Source: an uncultured Verrucomicrobiota bacterium (GTDB lineage: Bacteria > Verrucomicrobiota > Verrucomicrobiia > Opitutales > Seribacteraceae). Taken from it: a stretch of 64,000 bases of DNA. The stretch covers positions 42,807 through 106,806 of the forward strand of contig CACMBV010000006.1 in NCBI GenBank assembly GCA_902612125.1, given 5' to 3'. The notes below the pieces were generated by a model. That model was not told the DNA's origin. It made no database searches and saw nothing but the letters and a program-made list of their open reading frames with translations. The position numbers were made by a program, and so were the translations under genes. This document shows positions 16,631 to 24,752 of the stretch, piece after piece; position 1 is the stretch's first letter, and each line of letters begins with the position of its first letter.

Positions 16631-17296
16631 ATGAAAATCTCACCCACTTTGCTCGTCCTACTTGCCGTTGTGCTTTCAGTTGGCAGTTCCGGTGCCATGT
16701 TATGGTTAAATTACGATGCCATTTTTAAACCTAAGCCAGTGATTAAAGCTGAGTTCACCAGTGTGGAGTTTGATGCGGATGATACAAGTTATTCTCCTGC
16801 AGAAACTCATTCAATGAATCAGTTGTCGAAAGAACTGACGGCATTGAAAGAAAGACTGCTTGAACGAGAAAACGAATTGGACGCTAGGGAATCAGCCATT
16901 TCCATGGATTTGGAATCACTTGAGAAACAAAAAAAAGAATTGAAACAAATCAGGGAAGATCTTGCCTCGAGGCTTGCCGATTTTGAAGCGAGACAAGGTC
17001 AGGACCTTAGTGAGGAACAGCTAAAAGAATATAAAGATACTTCAAGAAGATGGATTGAAATGGGACCGGAAGTGGCCAGTGTTGAACTCCAAAACTGGAG
17101 GCAAAAGAGGCGATTTGAAGAAGCTCTGACCATTTTTGAATTTCTAAAGCCTGAAGAAAAAGCCCCTATCATAGCCTTTATGCTGAATAGCGATGAAGAT
17201 TCCCTCATTGAGTTGGCGGATGCCTTGGCGATGAGGGACCGTGGTCTTTTGCCAAGTGTCGAGGCTGAGAGCATTGCTAATCCTCTGCAAAACTAA
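16631..17296 (+). CDS. MotE-like membrane-anchored coiled-coil protein
   Basis: A 221-residue protein with one N-terminal membrane anchor (residues ~6-26), a long Glu/Lys-rich coiled-coil (~65-125), and a C-terminal helical domain (FEEALTIFEFLKPEEKAPIIAFML). The C-terminal part resembles the MgtE-N/FliG-N-like superhelical fold of MotE, a periplasmic chaperone for MotC in rhizobia. MotE-like genes often sit between fliJ and fliK. The assignment comes from architecture and position, not from a diagnostic motif. Confidence 0.55.
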   Translation: MKISPTLLVLLAVVLSVGSSGAMLWLNYDAIFKPKPVIKAEFTSVEFDADDTSYSPAETHSMNQLSKELTALKERLLERENELDARESAISMDLESLEKQKKELKQIREDLASRLADFEARQGQDLSEEQLKEYKDTSRRWIEMGPEVASVELQNWRQKRRFEEALTIFEFLKPEEKAPIIAFMLNSDEDSLIELADALAMRDRGLLPSVEAESIANPLQN

Positions 17297-17303
17297 TTTC
17301 TGG

Positions 17304-18257
17304 ATGGATTCAATCATCAACTCTTTTACTGCAAGGCTTGCCAACATTCCAAGCCATAAGACAGTAGGTAAAAACGGTACTTTTTGGCTGCCACCTGAAT
17401 CAACCAATTCTTTTTCATCAAAACTTAAAGACTTGAGCAGCAGGAATTCGCGTTTCAACGAAAAATCATCAAAAAACAATCCCGCAGAAACCAATAGTAA
17501 GGCAAAATCTGTTGGGAAAATTCAGACCCAGTCCAACAAAGGGGTTCTCTCTAACTTGAATCAGGTAACGAGAGTACGCAATAGTCAAGTACTTCAATCC
17601 GTCAATACTACAAGTCCTCACCCTAAGGGTATGTTCAAGGGAGTGCTAGCTCGATCGATTCCTCCAACCCATAAAGCACACATGGAAAGCTTACCGGTCC
17701 ACAAAAATGTAGTAAATCGTGGGGTCGAAAAAATATCATCTGAAAGCGAAAACCTGCAGCTTAAGGACAAAGAAAACCAATTTCTCATCGGAGATAAAGA
17801 AGAACATGAGGGGCAAAAGAATAACCAAAATCATGGCACAAAACATGCTCTTTTACACAATCTAATGTTTTTATCCGAAAAACTTAATCTCATTCTTACT
17901 CAAGCTTCTTCGATTGCAAAGTCAGAAAATCGCTTGCATGACAAGTCGTGTAAACTCCTTGAGTATTTAGCTAAGGAAATAGCATCCAAAATTGCCTGCC
18001 TGAATAAAGACGAATCCAAAATTGTGCGATTGGCATTTGATTTGCCTAACGGCTCTGCTGTCAGAGTCCGAATTGAACAGAGACCCTCAAGTCTTTCGAT
18101 TTCTTTTATTACCCGGGACTCGGAAACCCAAAATGTAATTGAATTTATCCAAGAATTTTTGGGTAGAAATGAAAATCTAGACACCTCTGGTGCCCTTTCG
18201 ATCTATTTGTTTAAATCATATCAAGACATGGACACCTACTTTCACCAAGCTGCTTAA
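17304..18257 (+). CDS. fliK: Probable flagellar hook-length control protein FliK
   Basis: From ATG 17304 the protein has 317 residues. The first ~200 are low-complexity, rich in Ser, Asn and Lys, as expected of the disordered ruler part. The C-terminal ~100 residues form a compact alpha/beta region (VRLAFDLPNGSAVRVRIEQRP, then LSISFITRD) similar in plan to the FliK switch domain that triggers the change to filament export. Sequence identity to characterised FliK is not evident; the location directly before flgD supports the call. The ATG overlaps nothing and lacks a strong ribosome site. Confidence 0.6.
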   Translation: MDSIINSFTARLANIPSHKTVGKNGTFWLPPESTNSFSSKLKDLSSRNSRFNEKSSKNNPAETNSKAKSVGKIQTQSNKGVLSNLNQVTRVRNSQVLQSVNTTSPHPKGMFKGVLARSIPPTHKAHMESLPVHKNVVNRGVEKISSESENLQLKDKENQFLIGDKEEHEGQKNNQNHGTKHALLHNLMFLSEKLNLILTQASSIAKSENRLHDKSCKLLEYLAKEIASKIACLNKDESKIVRLAFDLPNGSAVRVRIEQRPSSLSISFITRDSETQNVIEFIQEFLGRNENLDTSGALSIYLFKSYQDMDTYFHQAA

Positions 18258-18268
18258 CAAAAATAATT

Positions 18269-18706
18269 ATGATAGAAGCAATCTCCTCCTCAATGGCGAC
18301 CAATCCCAGATCACAACAGTTAGTTGAAAAGGGAAAGCGGGAAGGTTCCTACATGGAAATGGATGATTTCCTACAACTTTTAACCGCTCAAATAAGTAAT
18401 CAAGATCCATTGGAACCGATGAAAGATACAGAATTTATCTCTCAAATGGCCAACATCGCGTCCCTTGAGCAAATGCAACAATTTTCTAAAGGTTTTGAAA
18501 ATTTTGCTGATTCTCACAAGGATATGGTGACTCAGGCTTATTTGGGCAGACAAGTTAGCGTCGAGAATGAGAATGGGCTTGTTAGTGGAATTGTGGATGC
18601 GGTCAATAAGGCTGAAGACGGTAATGTAACAGTCCAAGTTAAGGGTAAAGATTATGACCCTGAGAAAATTTCCCGTGTTTCTCTACCTGGGTTTTCTGAT
18701 CAATGA
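18269..18706 (+). CDS. flgD: Flagellar hook-capping protein FlgD (short form)
   Basis: FlgD forms the scaffold cap under which hook subunits assemble. The conserved N-terminal region is clear (DDFLQLLTAQISNQDPLEPM, then EFISQMANIASLEQM). The protein is only 145 residues, against roughly 220-230 in enterobacteria. It keeps a small C-terminal beta region (YLGRQVSVENENG...VQVKG) but has no room for the full Ig-like/Tudor insertion. The stop overlaps the flgE ATG (ATGA). Confidence 0.9.
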   Translation: MIEAISSSMATNPRSQQLVEKGKREGSYMEMDDFLQLLTAQISNQDPLEPMKDTEFISQMANIASLEQMQQFSKGFENFADSHKDMVTQAYLGRQVSVENENGLVSGIVDAVNKAEDGNVTVQVKGKDYDPEKISRVSLPGFSDQ

Positions 18707-19569
18707 TAGCCTCTCTTTACAATGGGATTACTTCCCTTAAGAGCCTCACTCAAGGTCTGCAAGTACTTGGGAATAACATAGCTAATGTCAATTCCTTGGG
18801 TTACAAAGCATCTCGAGCTAATTATTCGGACAATTTTTATTTACATTTGAATGATGCTGAATCTGGTGAGGGAGGTGTGCCAAGCAATAATATTCAGCAG
18901 CATGGTACGGGTGTGCATGTGAGTTCGATTTCCTCTGATTTTAATCAGGGTACGATTGAGGTAACTGGACTTGATCTCGATGTTGCAATCCAAGGAGAGG
19001 CTCTTCCTAATGCAGGAGGGTTCTTTCAGGTAGTTGATCCAAATACGGAGGAGGTTTATTTTACAAGAGCGGGTGCATTCGAAGCCACAAATCAGGGACT
19101 TGTAGTTACGCGCGATCAGTACCGCTATCAATTACAAGGGATAAACGGGGCTTTGCAAGTTTCATTGGAGGAAGGAGAAACCCTCCTTGCAAGAAGAGTC
19201 GAAGAGGATGGAAAAATCAACTTAGTTGTCTCCAAACAAGACATTAACGGGGGAACAGAAGATGTGATTCGTAATGTAGGTCAGATCAGCATCGTAAATT
19301 TTCAATCCCCGCAATATTTAAGGAGAGCAGGCAATGGTTTTTATTCAAACGGATCTCCCGGTCAAGATCTAGCAGGTCAGGTAGATAATTTTTTTCCAGC
19401 AAGTGGCTCGAATGGTAAAATTAAGCAATATTCCTTAGAACTTTCGAATGTTGATTTAACCAACCAATTTGCTTCCATGATTTCCCATCAACGTACTTTC
19501 CAGGCTGGTTCCAGAGTCGTTACTACTTCGGATGCTATTCTGCGGGAAGCAGTTAATCTTAAAAGATAA
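18703..19569 (+). CDS. flgE: Flagellar hook protein FlgE
   Basis: This is the exported subunit of the hook. The N-terminal rod/hook signature is QVLGNNIANVNSLGYKASRAN and the C-terminal packing helix reads NVDLTNQFASMISHQRTFQAGSRVV. A middle Flg-hook domain has TRAGAFEATNQG. At 288 residues it is shorter than the ~400 of enterobacterial FlgE, so the outer domain must be reduced. Its place after flgD, rather than in the flgF-flgG pair at 31-33 kb, favours FlgE over a rod protein. Confidence 0.82.
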   Translation: MIASLYNGITSLKSLTQGLQVLGNNIANVNSLGYKASRANYSDNFYLHLNDAESGEGGVPSNNIQQHGTGVHVSSISSDFNQGTIEVTGLDLDVAIQGEALPNAGGFFQVVDPNTEEVYFTRAGAFEATNQGLVVTRDQYRYQLQGINGALQVSLEEGETLLARRVEEDGKINLVVSKQDINGGTEDVIRNVGQISIVNFQSPQYLRRAGNGFYSNGSPGQDLAGQVDNFFPASGSNGKIKQYSLELSNVDLTNQFASMISHQRTFQAGSRVVTTSDAILREAVNLKR

Positions 19570-19595
19570 TTTTAAACCCTCAATATCTACTTGAC

Positions 19596-20141
19596 ATGTG
19601 TGCGGCACAACTAGACGAAATTCCTGAAGGTGATGAACCCAAAGAAAAGAAAAAAGATTCCGGCGGAGGTAATTTAGTACCTGCATTGATTGCAATTCTT
19701 TTAGCACCGACTTTGGCTGTTGGTGCGATGTATGTTGTAATCAATCTAAACAAACCTCAGGAAACTGTAAAAGCTCAAATTACGGAAGGAGGTCAGCCTT
19801 TAAATATGGAACCTTCTGGGGAGGAAAAGTTTTATGAGTTAACTCAACTCATAACCAACTTAGGCGGACCTATTAAATCTAGGTATATTAATCTAGACCT
19901 CAAGTTGGAAGGTTTAGCCGGAGATTTTGAAAAAATTCTTGAAATGAATGAACACAGAATCCGTGACAAGGCATTGTCCATAATGGGAGGTTATAGTTAT
20001 GAAGATGCACAACTGGACGGTTTTCAGGAAAGGGTGCGGGTTGATTTGAAAAAAGGATTTTCTTCCGTTTTGAGGAAGTATCGGGATGGTGAGAGTGATT
20101 TGATTAGACAGATTTACTTTATGCAATTTGTTGTTCAGTGA
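19596..20141 (+). CDS. fliL: Flagellar basal-body associated protein FliL
   Basis: A 181-residue protein with a charged N-terminus, one membrane segment (residues ~28-50, LVPALIAILLAPTLAVGAMYVV) and a periplasmic domain whose C-terminus (RDKALSIMGGYSYEDAQ, then IRQIYFMQFVVQ) fits the FliL family. FliL rings surround stators and raise their stability and torque. It precedes fliM by 18 nt, the classic order. The ATG has no ribosome site; the sequence before it is AT-rich. Confidence 0.88.
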   Translation: MCAAQLDEIPEGDEPKEKKKDSGGGNLVPALIAILLAPTLAVGAMYVVINLNKPQETVKAQITEGGQPLNMEPSGEEKFYELTQLITNLGGPIKSRYINLDLKLEGLAGDFEKILEMNEHRIRDKALSIMGGYSYEDAQLDGFQERVRVDLKKGFSSVLRKYRDGESDLIRQIYFMQFVVQ

Positions 20142-20159
20142 TAGAGATTTGATACGCAA

Positions 20160-21176
20160 ATGCCGGAAGACGCAAAGTTTGATGATGAAAGCTTCGATGT
20201 AAGTGAAATCGAAGGCTCCGTCACCACGGGTCCAGTTTTTTTGCATGACGGTACTAAAATTACTGACTCTTCTATTGTCAGTGTTAAAAAGTATGATTTT
20301 ACCAATCCGATTGTCTTATCTGATGCTGACCTGAGTAAACTTAGAACTAAATCAGAACAATTTGTTTACTATCTATCTGGTCATCTCTCTATGTTTTTAA
20401 GAACTGAGTTCAACCTTGAGCTCGAAGATCTTAATGCTGATTTATATTCAAATTTTACCCAGTCCATTAAAACCCCATCATGCATATCTCTTTTTAAAAT
20501 TCAGGAACTGAATGGGGTGTGTCTTTTAGATGTTAATTCTCACCTGTCTGTCACTGTTGTTGATCGAATTTTGGGAGGTAGAGGGTCGACCAATCCAGAG
20601 GAACGAGGACTCACTGATATTGAGAAAGCTCTAGTTGAGGATTTCAATTTAATCATTCTTGAGGAATGGTGTAAACAATGGGCGAGTTCTATGCAATTAA
20701 CTCCTTCGATCATTGGTAATGAAAGTACAGGTAAGTTTTTGCAGACATCTCCCTCTGACGCAATGGTTTTGGTTTTAAGTATGGAAGCCTCTTTTGGTGA
20801 TGTTTCAGGTCCCATGAGAATTGCGGTTCCTTACTATACAATGGAACCGGTTTTAAGCAGGCTTCTTTCGATGGCTTCTGCCGAAGAAAAAAAACCGGTT
20901 TCTAAAATGCCTAGGTGGCATGATATTTATGACGATATTCCAGTGGATGTTTCCGCAGAATGGGACGCTTTTCAATTAACACTCCGCGATCTTTCTAATC
21001 TTCAGGTAAATGATGTCATTGAGATGGACCCTGATTTGATCACGAACACTCATTTAAGGGTTGAAGGACGGACCTGTTTTACCGGAGAAATTGGTCTAGA
21101 GGGTGATCAGGTAGCATTTCAGGTGAATGAAAGTATTTCAGAAGCAGTTAAATTAATCGGCAAAAAAAATGGATAG
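20160..21176 (+). CDS. fliM: Flagellar motor switch protein FliM
   Basis: The 338-residue C-ring protein contains the FliM middle domain (LTDIEKALVEDFNLIILEEW, with ILGGRG before it) and a C-terminal SpoA domain (SAEWDAFQLTLRDLSNLQVNDVIEM). The conserved YDFTNP marks the start of the middle domain at residue ~45. The N-terminal peptide LSQxEIDALL, which binds phosphorylated CheY in most FliM, is not found; residues 1-44 are acidic and unrelated. It overlaps fliN by 8 nt. Confidence 0.94.
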   Translation: MPEDAKFDDESFDVSEIEGSVTTGPVFLHDGTKITDSSIVSVKKYDFTNPIVLSDADLSKLRTKSEQFVYYLSGHLSMFLRTEFNLELEDLNADLYSNFTQSIKTPSCISLFKIQELNGVCLLDVNSHLSVTVVDRILGGRGSTNPEERGLTDIEKALVEDFNLIILEEWCKQWASSMQLTPSIIGNESTGKFLQTSPSDAMVLVLSMEASFGDVSGPMRIAVPYYTMEPVLSRLLSMASAEEKKPVSKMPRWHDIYDDIPVDVSAEWDAFQLTLRDLSNLQVNDVIEMDPDLITNTHLRVEGRTCFTGEIGLEGDQVAFQVNESISEAVKLIGKKNG

Positions 21177-21417
21177 CAAAAAAATGGATATTGTAATGGA
21201 CGTGAAAGTTGATGTGACCGTCCAATTAGGATCTGCGGAACTTCCTATGAAGGAAGTGGTTGAACTTAGTCCAGGTGCACAAATACAGCTCAAGCAAAAT
21301 GCGAAGGACCCAGTCAGTCTTTTGGTAAACGGTAAGTTGATTGCACATGGTGAAGTCGTTGTGATAGACGATAAATTTGGTCTTAAAGTGACCGAAATTG
21401 TAGATTCCCCGTCCTGA
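21169..21417 (+). CDS. fliN: Flagellar motor switch protein FliN
   Basis: An 82-residue protein consisting of a single SpoA domain (DIVMDVKVDVTVQLGSAELP, then VSLLVNGKLIAHGEVVVID and FGLKVTEI). It forms rings at the base of the C-ring with FliM and FliH docks on it. It lacks the ~50-residue N-terminal extension of E. coli FliN, which is common in compact FliN proteins. A second in-frame ATG at 21184 is an equally plausible start. Confidence 0.94.
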   Translation: MDSKKMDIVMDVKVDVTVQLGSAELPMKEVVELSPGAQIQLKQNAKDPVSLLVNGKLIAHGEVVVIDDKFGLKVTEIVDSPS

Positions 21418-21446
21418 GGTTTCTATTAATTTAATCCCATTCGAAT

Positions 21447-21797
21447 ATGGGAATTCTTTTACCCCTTTATTTTCTTCTAGATGCCTCGGTATCTTCCCCC
21501 TCAAGTTTCGATAATCCTTGGGTTTGGGGGAAAGTAATCATTTTTCTGCTCCTGCTCGGAATGATTGCCTTTTTTTTAAAATATTTTTCCAAGCAAAAGG
21601 GACACACAGCTATGGTTGGAGGGAAAAATAATTTAAGAATTATCGATACTTGTTCCTTGGGAAACAGGCAATTTATCGTTGTCACCCAATACGAAACTGA
21701 GAAACATCTTTTAGCCGTGTCAACCTCAGGTATCTCTCATTTAGCCAAATTGTCGACTCGTGATAGCGGGCAAGAGGATTCCCCAACCCCCGGCTAA
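21447..21797 (+). CDS. fliO: Flagellar biosynthetic protein FliO
   Basis: This small protein (116 aa) has one membrane helix (residues ~28-45, KVIIFLLLLGMIAFFLKYF) and a short cytoplasmic domain with the FliO pattern LRIIDTCSLGNRQFIVVTQYETEKHLLAVS. FliO assists assembly of the FliP pore. The N-terminal hydrophobic stretch (residues 1-14) looks like a cleavable signal. It sits between fliN and fliP as expected. Confidence 0.88.
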   Translation: MGILLPLYFLLDASVSSPSSFDNPWVWGKVIIFLLLLGMIAFFLKYFSKQKGHTAMVGGKNNLRIIDTCSLGNRQFIVVTQYETEKHLLAVSTSGISHLAKLSTRDSGQEDSPTPG

Positions 21798-21820
21798 GGT
21801 CAGATTCTAGGAAATTTATT

Positions 21821-22576
21821 ATGAAAAAAATCTACCTTGTATTATTCATCCTCGGTTTTCTTTTTTGGGGTGATTTACACGGGCAGACCACAGGCACAGG
21901 TTCACCGGGTTTAAGGATAGATGTAACGGGTTCCAATGAAGAAGGGGATTTTGGTGTAGCGATACAATTAGTTGTGGCTATGACGATTCTGACCATGGGA
22001 CCATCTGTAATCATGATGATGACTTGTTTCACGAGAATTGTAATTGTCCTAGGTTTTGTTAGAAATGCGATCGGAGTTAATGCCGCCCCATCCAGTCAAA
22101 TTATTGTAGGTTTGGCCTTGTTCCTGACTTTTTTTGTGATGGGCCCGGTTTGGGATCGAATTTATGACGATGCTGTCACCCCTTACATGGATGCGACGAT
22201 GAAATCTGGAGATGCATTGTTGTTGGCTACTGCTCACATGAAAGACTTTATGATGAATCAGACAAGGCAAGAGGATGCTCAGTTCTTTTTAGAGATTTCA
22301 AGACAAGGTGCGATGACCCGCGATGAATTGCCCCTGAGTATTGTTGTTCCCTCCTTTGTTCTCAGCGAACTTAGGACTGCTTTTCAAATGGGTTTTCTAA
22401 TTTTCATACCCTTCATTATCGTCGATTTCATTGTTGCTTCATCATTAATGTCGATGGGAATGATGATGATGCCTCCAGTGGTTATTTCGATGCCCTTTAA
22501 GCTGCTTCTTTTTGTGTTAGTGGACGGATGGTATCTCGTAATTCAGTCTGTGGTAAATAGTTTTAATGTAGCATAA
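21821..22576 (+). CDS. fliP: Flagellar export gate protein FliP
   Basis: A 251-residue polytopic protein with a signal peptide (residues 1-22, ending near LHGQ) and four membrane segments. Family signatures include ILTMGPSVIMMMTCFTRIVIVLGF in the first third, with GVNAAPSSQIIVGLALFLTFFVM after it, and the C-terminal LIFIPFIIVDFIVASSLMSMGM. FliP pentamers form the core of the export gate with FliQ and FliR. Length and gene order are standard. Confidence 0.97.
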   Translation: MKKIYLVLFILGFLFWGDLHGQTTGTGSPGLRIDVTGSNEEGDFGVAIQLVVAMTILTMGPSVIMMMTCFTRIVIVLGFVRNAIGVNAAPSSQIIVGLALFLTFFVMGPVWDRIYDDAVTPYMDATMKSGDALLLATAHMKDFMMNQTRQEDAQFFLEISRQGAMTRDELPLSIVVPSFVLSELRTAFQMGFLIFIPFIIVDFIVASSLMSMGMMMMPPVVISMPFKLLLFVLVDGWYLVIQSVVNSFNVA

Positions 22577-22588
22577 ACCTTCTTTTTA

Positions 22589-22858
22589 ATGACTTTAGAA
22601 TTAGCCGTTGATATCATGAGAAATCTAATGCAGACCGCCTTAATTCTGGCGATCCCAATTCTCGGAACTGCCATGGTGGTTGGGTTACTAATCAGTTTTG
22701 TGCAGTCCATCACGAGTTTACAGGAACAGACCCTTACCTTTGTCCCCAAACTTGTGTGTGTTTCCCTAGCTATTGTTCTTTCCGCTAACTTTATTCTTAA
22801 GACCCTTACTGATTTTTGTATATCTATGTTTAATATGATCCCGAATATGGCCCAATGA
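22589..22858 (+). CDS. fliQ: Flagellar export gate protein FliQ
   Basis: An 89-residue protein with two membrane helices, the usual FliQ layout. The signature includes ALILAIPILGTAMVVGLLIS followed by FVQSITSLQEQTLTFVPK. Four copies wrap the FliP-FliR pore in the export gate. Its stop overlaps the fliR start by 4 nt (ATGA), pointing to coupled translation. Confidence 0.96.
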   Translation: MTLELAVDIMRNLMQTALILAIPILGTAMVVGLLISFVQSITSLQEQTLTFVPKLVCVSLAIVLSANFILKTLTDFCISMFNMIPNMAQ

Positions 22859-23619
22859 CCATTGAGGCAGGGGAGATTGTTGTCTGGGTCTTGGTCTTTC
22901 TTAGAACTGGTGCCTTTTTTATGGGCATTCCTCTTTTTGCCGGCAAAATGCTGCCCAAAAAAATCAAGGTCGCTTTCGGTCTACTTTTATCTATCCTGAT
23001 CAATCCTCTCATCCCTGCCAATTTGGAACTTTCCACCCATTTTGCCGGTGCCATTCTCCTCGCACTTAATGAGGTTTGCATAGGACTTCTTCTCGCAATG
23101 ATGGTGCGCATGGTTTTTTTTACGGTTGAACTAGCAGGTCACCTGATTTCCTATGAAATTGGATTAATGGCGAGTAACAGTGTGAATCCCTTACTAGGTG
23201 GTTCAGATGCGACCATAACTACGCTTTTGTATTATTTCAGTCTGCTGATTTTCTTTGTTGCAGGAATTCACTACGACGTACTAAGGGCATTTATTATGAG
23301 TTTTGAAATCCTTCCCATTGGTAGCTTCTTTTTACATGCCAATCCAATGGAAGAATATGTTGCGGAAGTGGCCAAGGTTTTCGTCCTTGGTACCTTAATT
23401 GCAGCCCCATTTATTGCATTGAATTTTCTGGTTAATGTTTCTTTTGCCGTTTTAGGGAAAGCCGTTCCCAAGATGAATGTCTTCATGACCAGTTTTTCGA
23501 TCAGAATATTGTCAGGATTAGTTCTTCTGGTTGCATCGCTACTACTTTTTACCTCTTATATTCTTGAGCACAGCAGGAGGTCTGTCGAAGTCATGCTTGA
23601 TATCATTCAAATTGGATAA
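22855..23619 (+). CDS. fliR: Flagellar export gate protein FliR
   Basis: A 254-residue protein with about six hydrophobic segments. Recognisable FliR features are FLRTGAFFMGIPLFAG near the N-terminus, the loop with EVCIGLLLAMMVRMVFF and the APFIALNFLVNVSFAVLGKAVPKMNVF stretch. It caps the FliP ring in the export gate. flhB begins 3 nt downstream, so fliOPQR-flhBA are probably one transcript. Confidence 0.95.
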   Translation: MTIEAGEIVVWVLVFLRTGAFFMGIPLFAGKMLPKKIKVAFGLLLSILINPLIPANLELSTHFAGAILLALNEVCIGLLLAMMVRMVFFTVELAGHLISYEIGLMASNSVNPLLGGSDATITTLLYYFSLLIFFVAGIHYDVLRAFIMSFEILPIGSFFLHANPMEEYVAEVAKVFVLGTLIAAPFIALNFLVNVSFAVLGKAVPKMNVFMTSFSIRILSGLVLLVASLLLFTSYILEHSRRSVEVMLDIIQIG

Positions 23620-23621
23620 TC

Positions 23622-24725
23622 ATGTCAGATGTCGACAAAAGCTCTAAAACGGAAGAGCCTACAGAAAAAAAGCTTAGTGAAGCTCGAAGTAAAGGACAGT
23701 TTGCTAAGGCACCTGAGATCTCAATGACTACAACTTTGCTTGCCGGGCTATTAATCATCTTGTTTTTTGCCCCCTCAAAAGCGGAATACATGGCTGAGTT
23801 CACGAAGAGTCTATTTGAGAATTTAGATGCAATCATACTTAATCAAGTAGGGACAAGTTTCATGCTTAAAGAAGCCTATGGAACAATGGCTACGATTGTT
23901 GTGCCTCTTATGGGTGCCTGCTTCGTTGCTGCGTTCGTTGCAGAAGGGATGCAGACTGGTTTTTCCTACACACCAAAAGTCATCAATCCTGACCTTAATA
24001 AATTTAATCCTGTAACTGGTGCCAAAAAGATTTTCGGAATTAAAGGACTTAAAACCTTCCTGATTGATTTTCTTAAGTTTTTAGCAATCGGAACGGTGGT
24101 TTGGCTGACACTCTTAATCTTCTTGGATCATCCTATTTTCTACGCCCCCATCCCTATCGAAGAAGTTCTCCGTTTTATTTATGTATTGTTTTTGGTCTTA
24201 TTTTCCATTCTCGTGCTTTTGTTAATTATTATTGCATTTATCAACTATATTATAAAGAAAAAAGAGCACAAAGACGAAATGAAAATGACTAAGCAGGAGG
24301 TCAAAGATGAGAGTAAATCAAAAGAAATTGCCCCTGAAGTGAAGTCTGCACAAAGGAAAAAAGCGATGGAATTGCTTAGTGGGCAGGGTGCTCAGGATGT
24401 TTCCACGGCCGATGTGGTTGTTACCAATCCTACCCATTATGCCGTAGCACTTAGGTATGAAAAGGGCATGGATCATGCTCCAGTTGTCGTTGCGAAAGGA
24501 GAAAATTTGTTGGCAAGAAGAATAAAAGCAATTGCAATTGAGTATGATGTACCACTTGTAGAAAATAAACTAGTGGCTAGGTCACTATTTGCTCTTGGCA
24601 AGGTTGGCGAGGCAATACCACTCGAATTATACAGGGTTGTCGCTGAGATTTTGGCAAATGTTTATAAGGTGCATTCTTATTATTTTCATCGGTTGAAAGC
24701 ACGCCGCTTACTTTTACGTAAATAA
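23622..24725 (+). CDS. flhB: Flagellar export switch protein FlhB
   Basis: A 367-residue protein with four membrane segments and a cytoplasmic tail. The self-cleavage motif NPTH is intact at residues 269-272, so the normal switch from hook-type to filament-type substrates should be possible. The N-terminus has KTEEPTEKKLSEARSKGQ, a family hallmark. It works with FliK in substrate switching. No ribosome-binding site is visible before ATG 23622. Confidence 0.97.
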   Translation: MSDVDKSSKTEEPTEKKLSEARSKGQFAKAPEISMTTTLLAGLLIILFFAPSKAEYMAEFTKSLFENLDAIILNQVGTSFMLKEAYGTMATIVVPLMGACFVAAFVAEGMQTGFSYTPKVINPDLNKFNPVTGAKKIFGIKGLKTFLIDFLKFLAIGTVVWLTLLIFLDHPIFYAPIPIEEVLRFIYVLFLVLFSILVLLLIIIAFINYIIKKKEHKDEMKMTKQEVKDESKSKEIAPEVKSAQRKKAMELLSGQGAQDVSTADVVVTNPTHYAVALRYEKGMDHAPVVVAKGENLLARRIKAIAIEYDVPLVENKLVARSLFALGKVGEAIPLELYRVVAEILANVYKVHSYYFHRLKARRLLLRK

Positions 24726-24752
24726 TCTGCCGTAGCCTTTATCACTCTAGAA

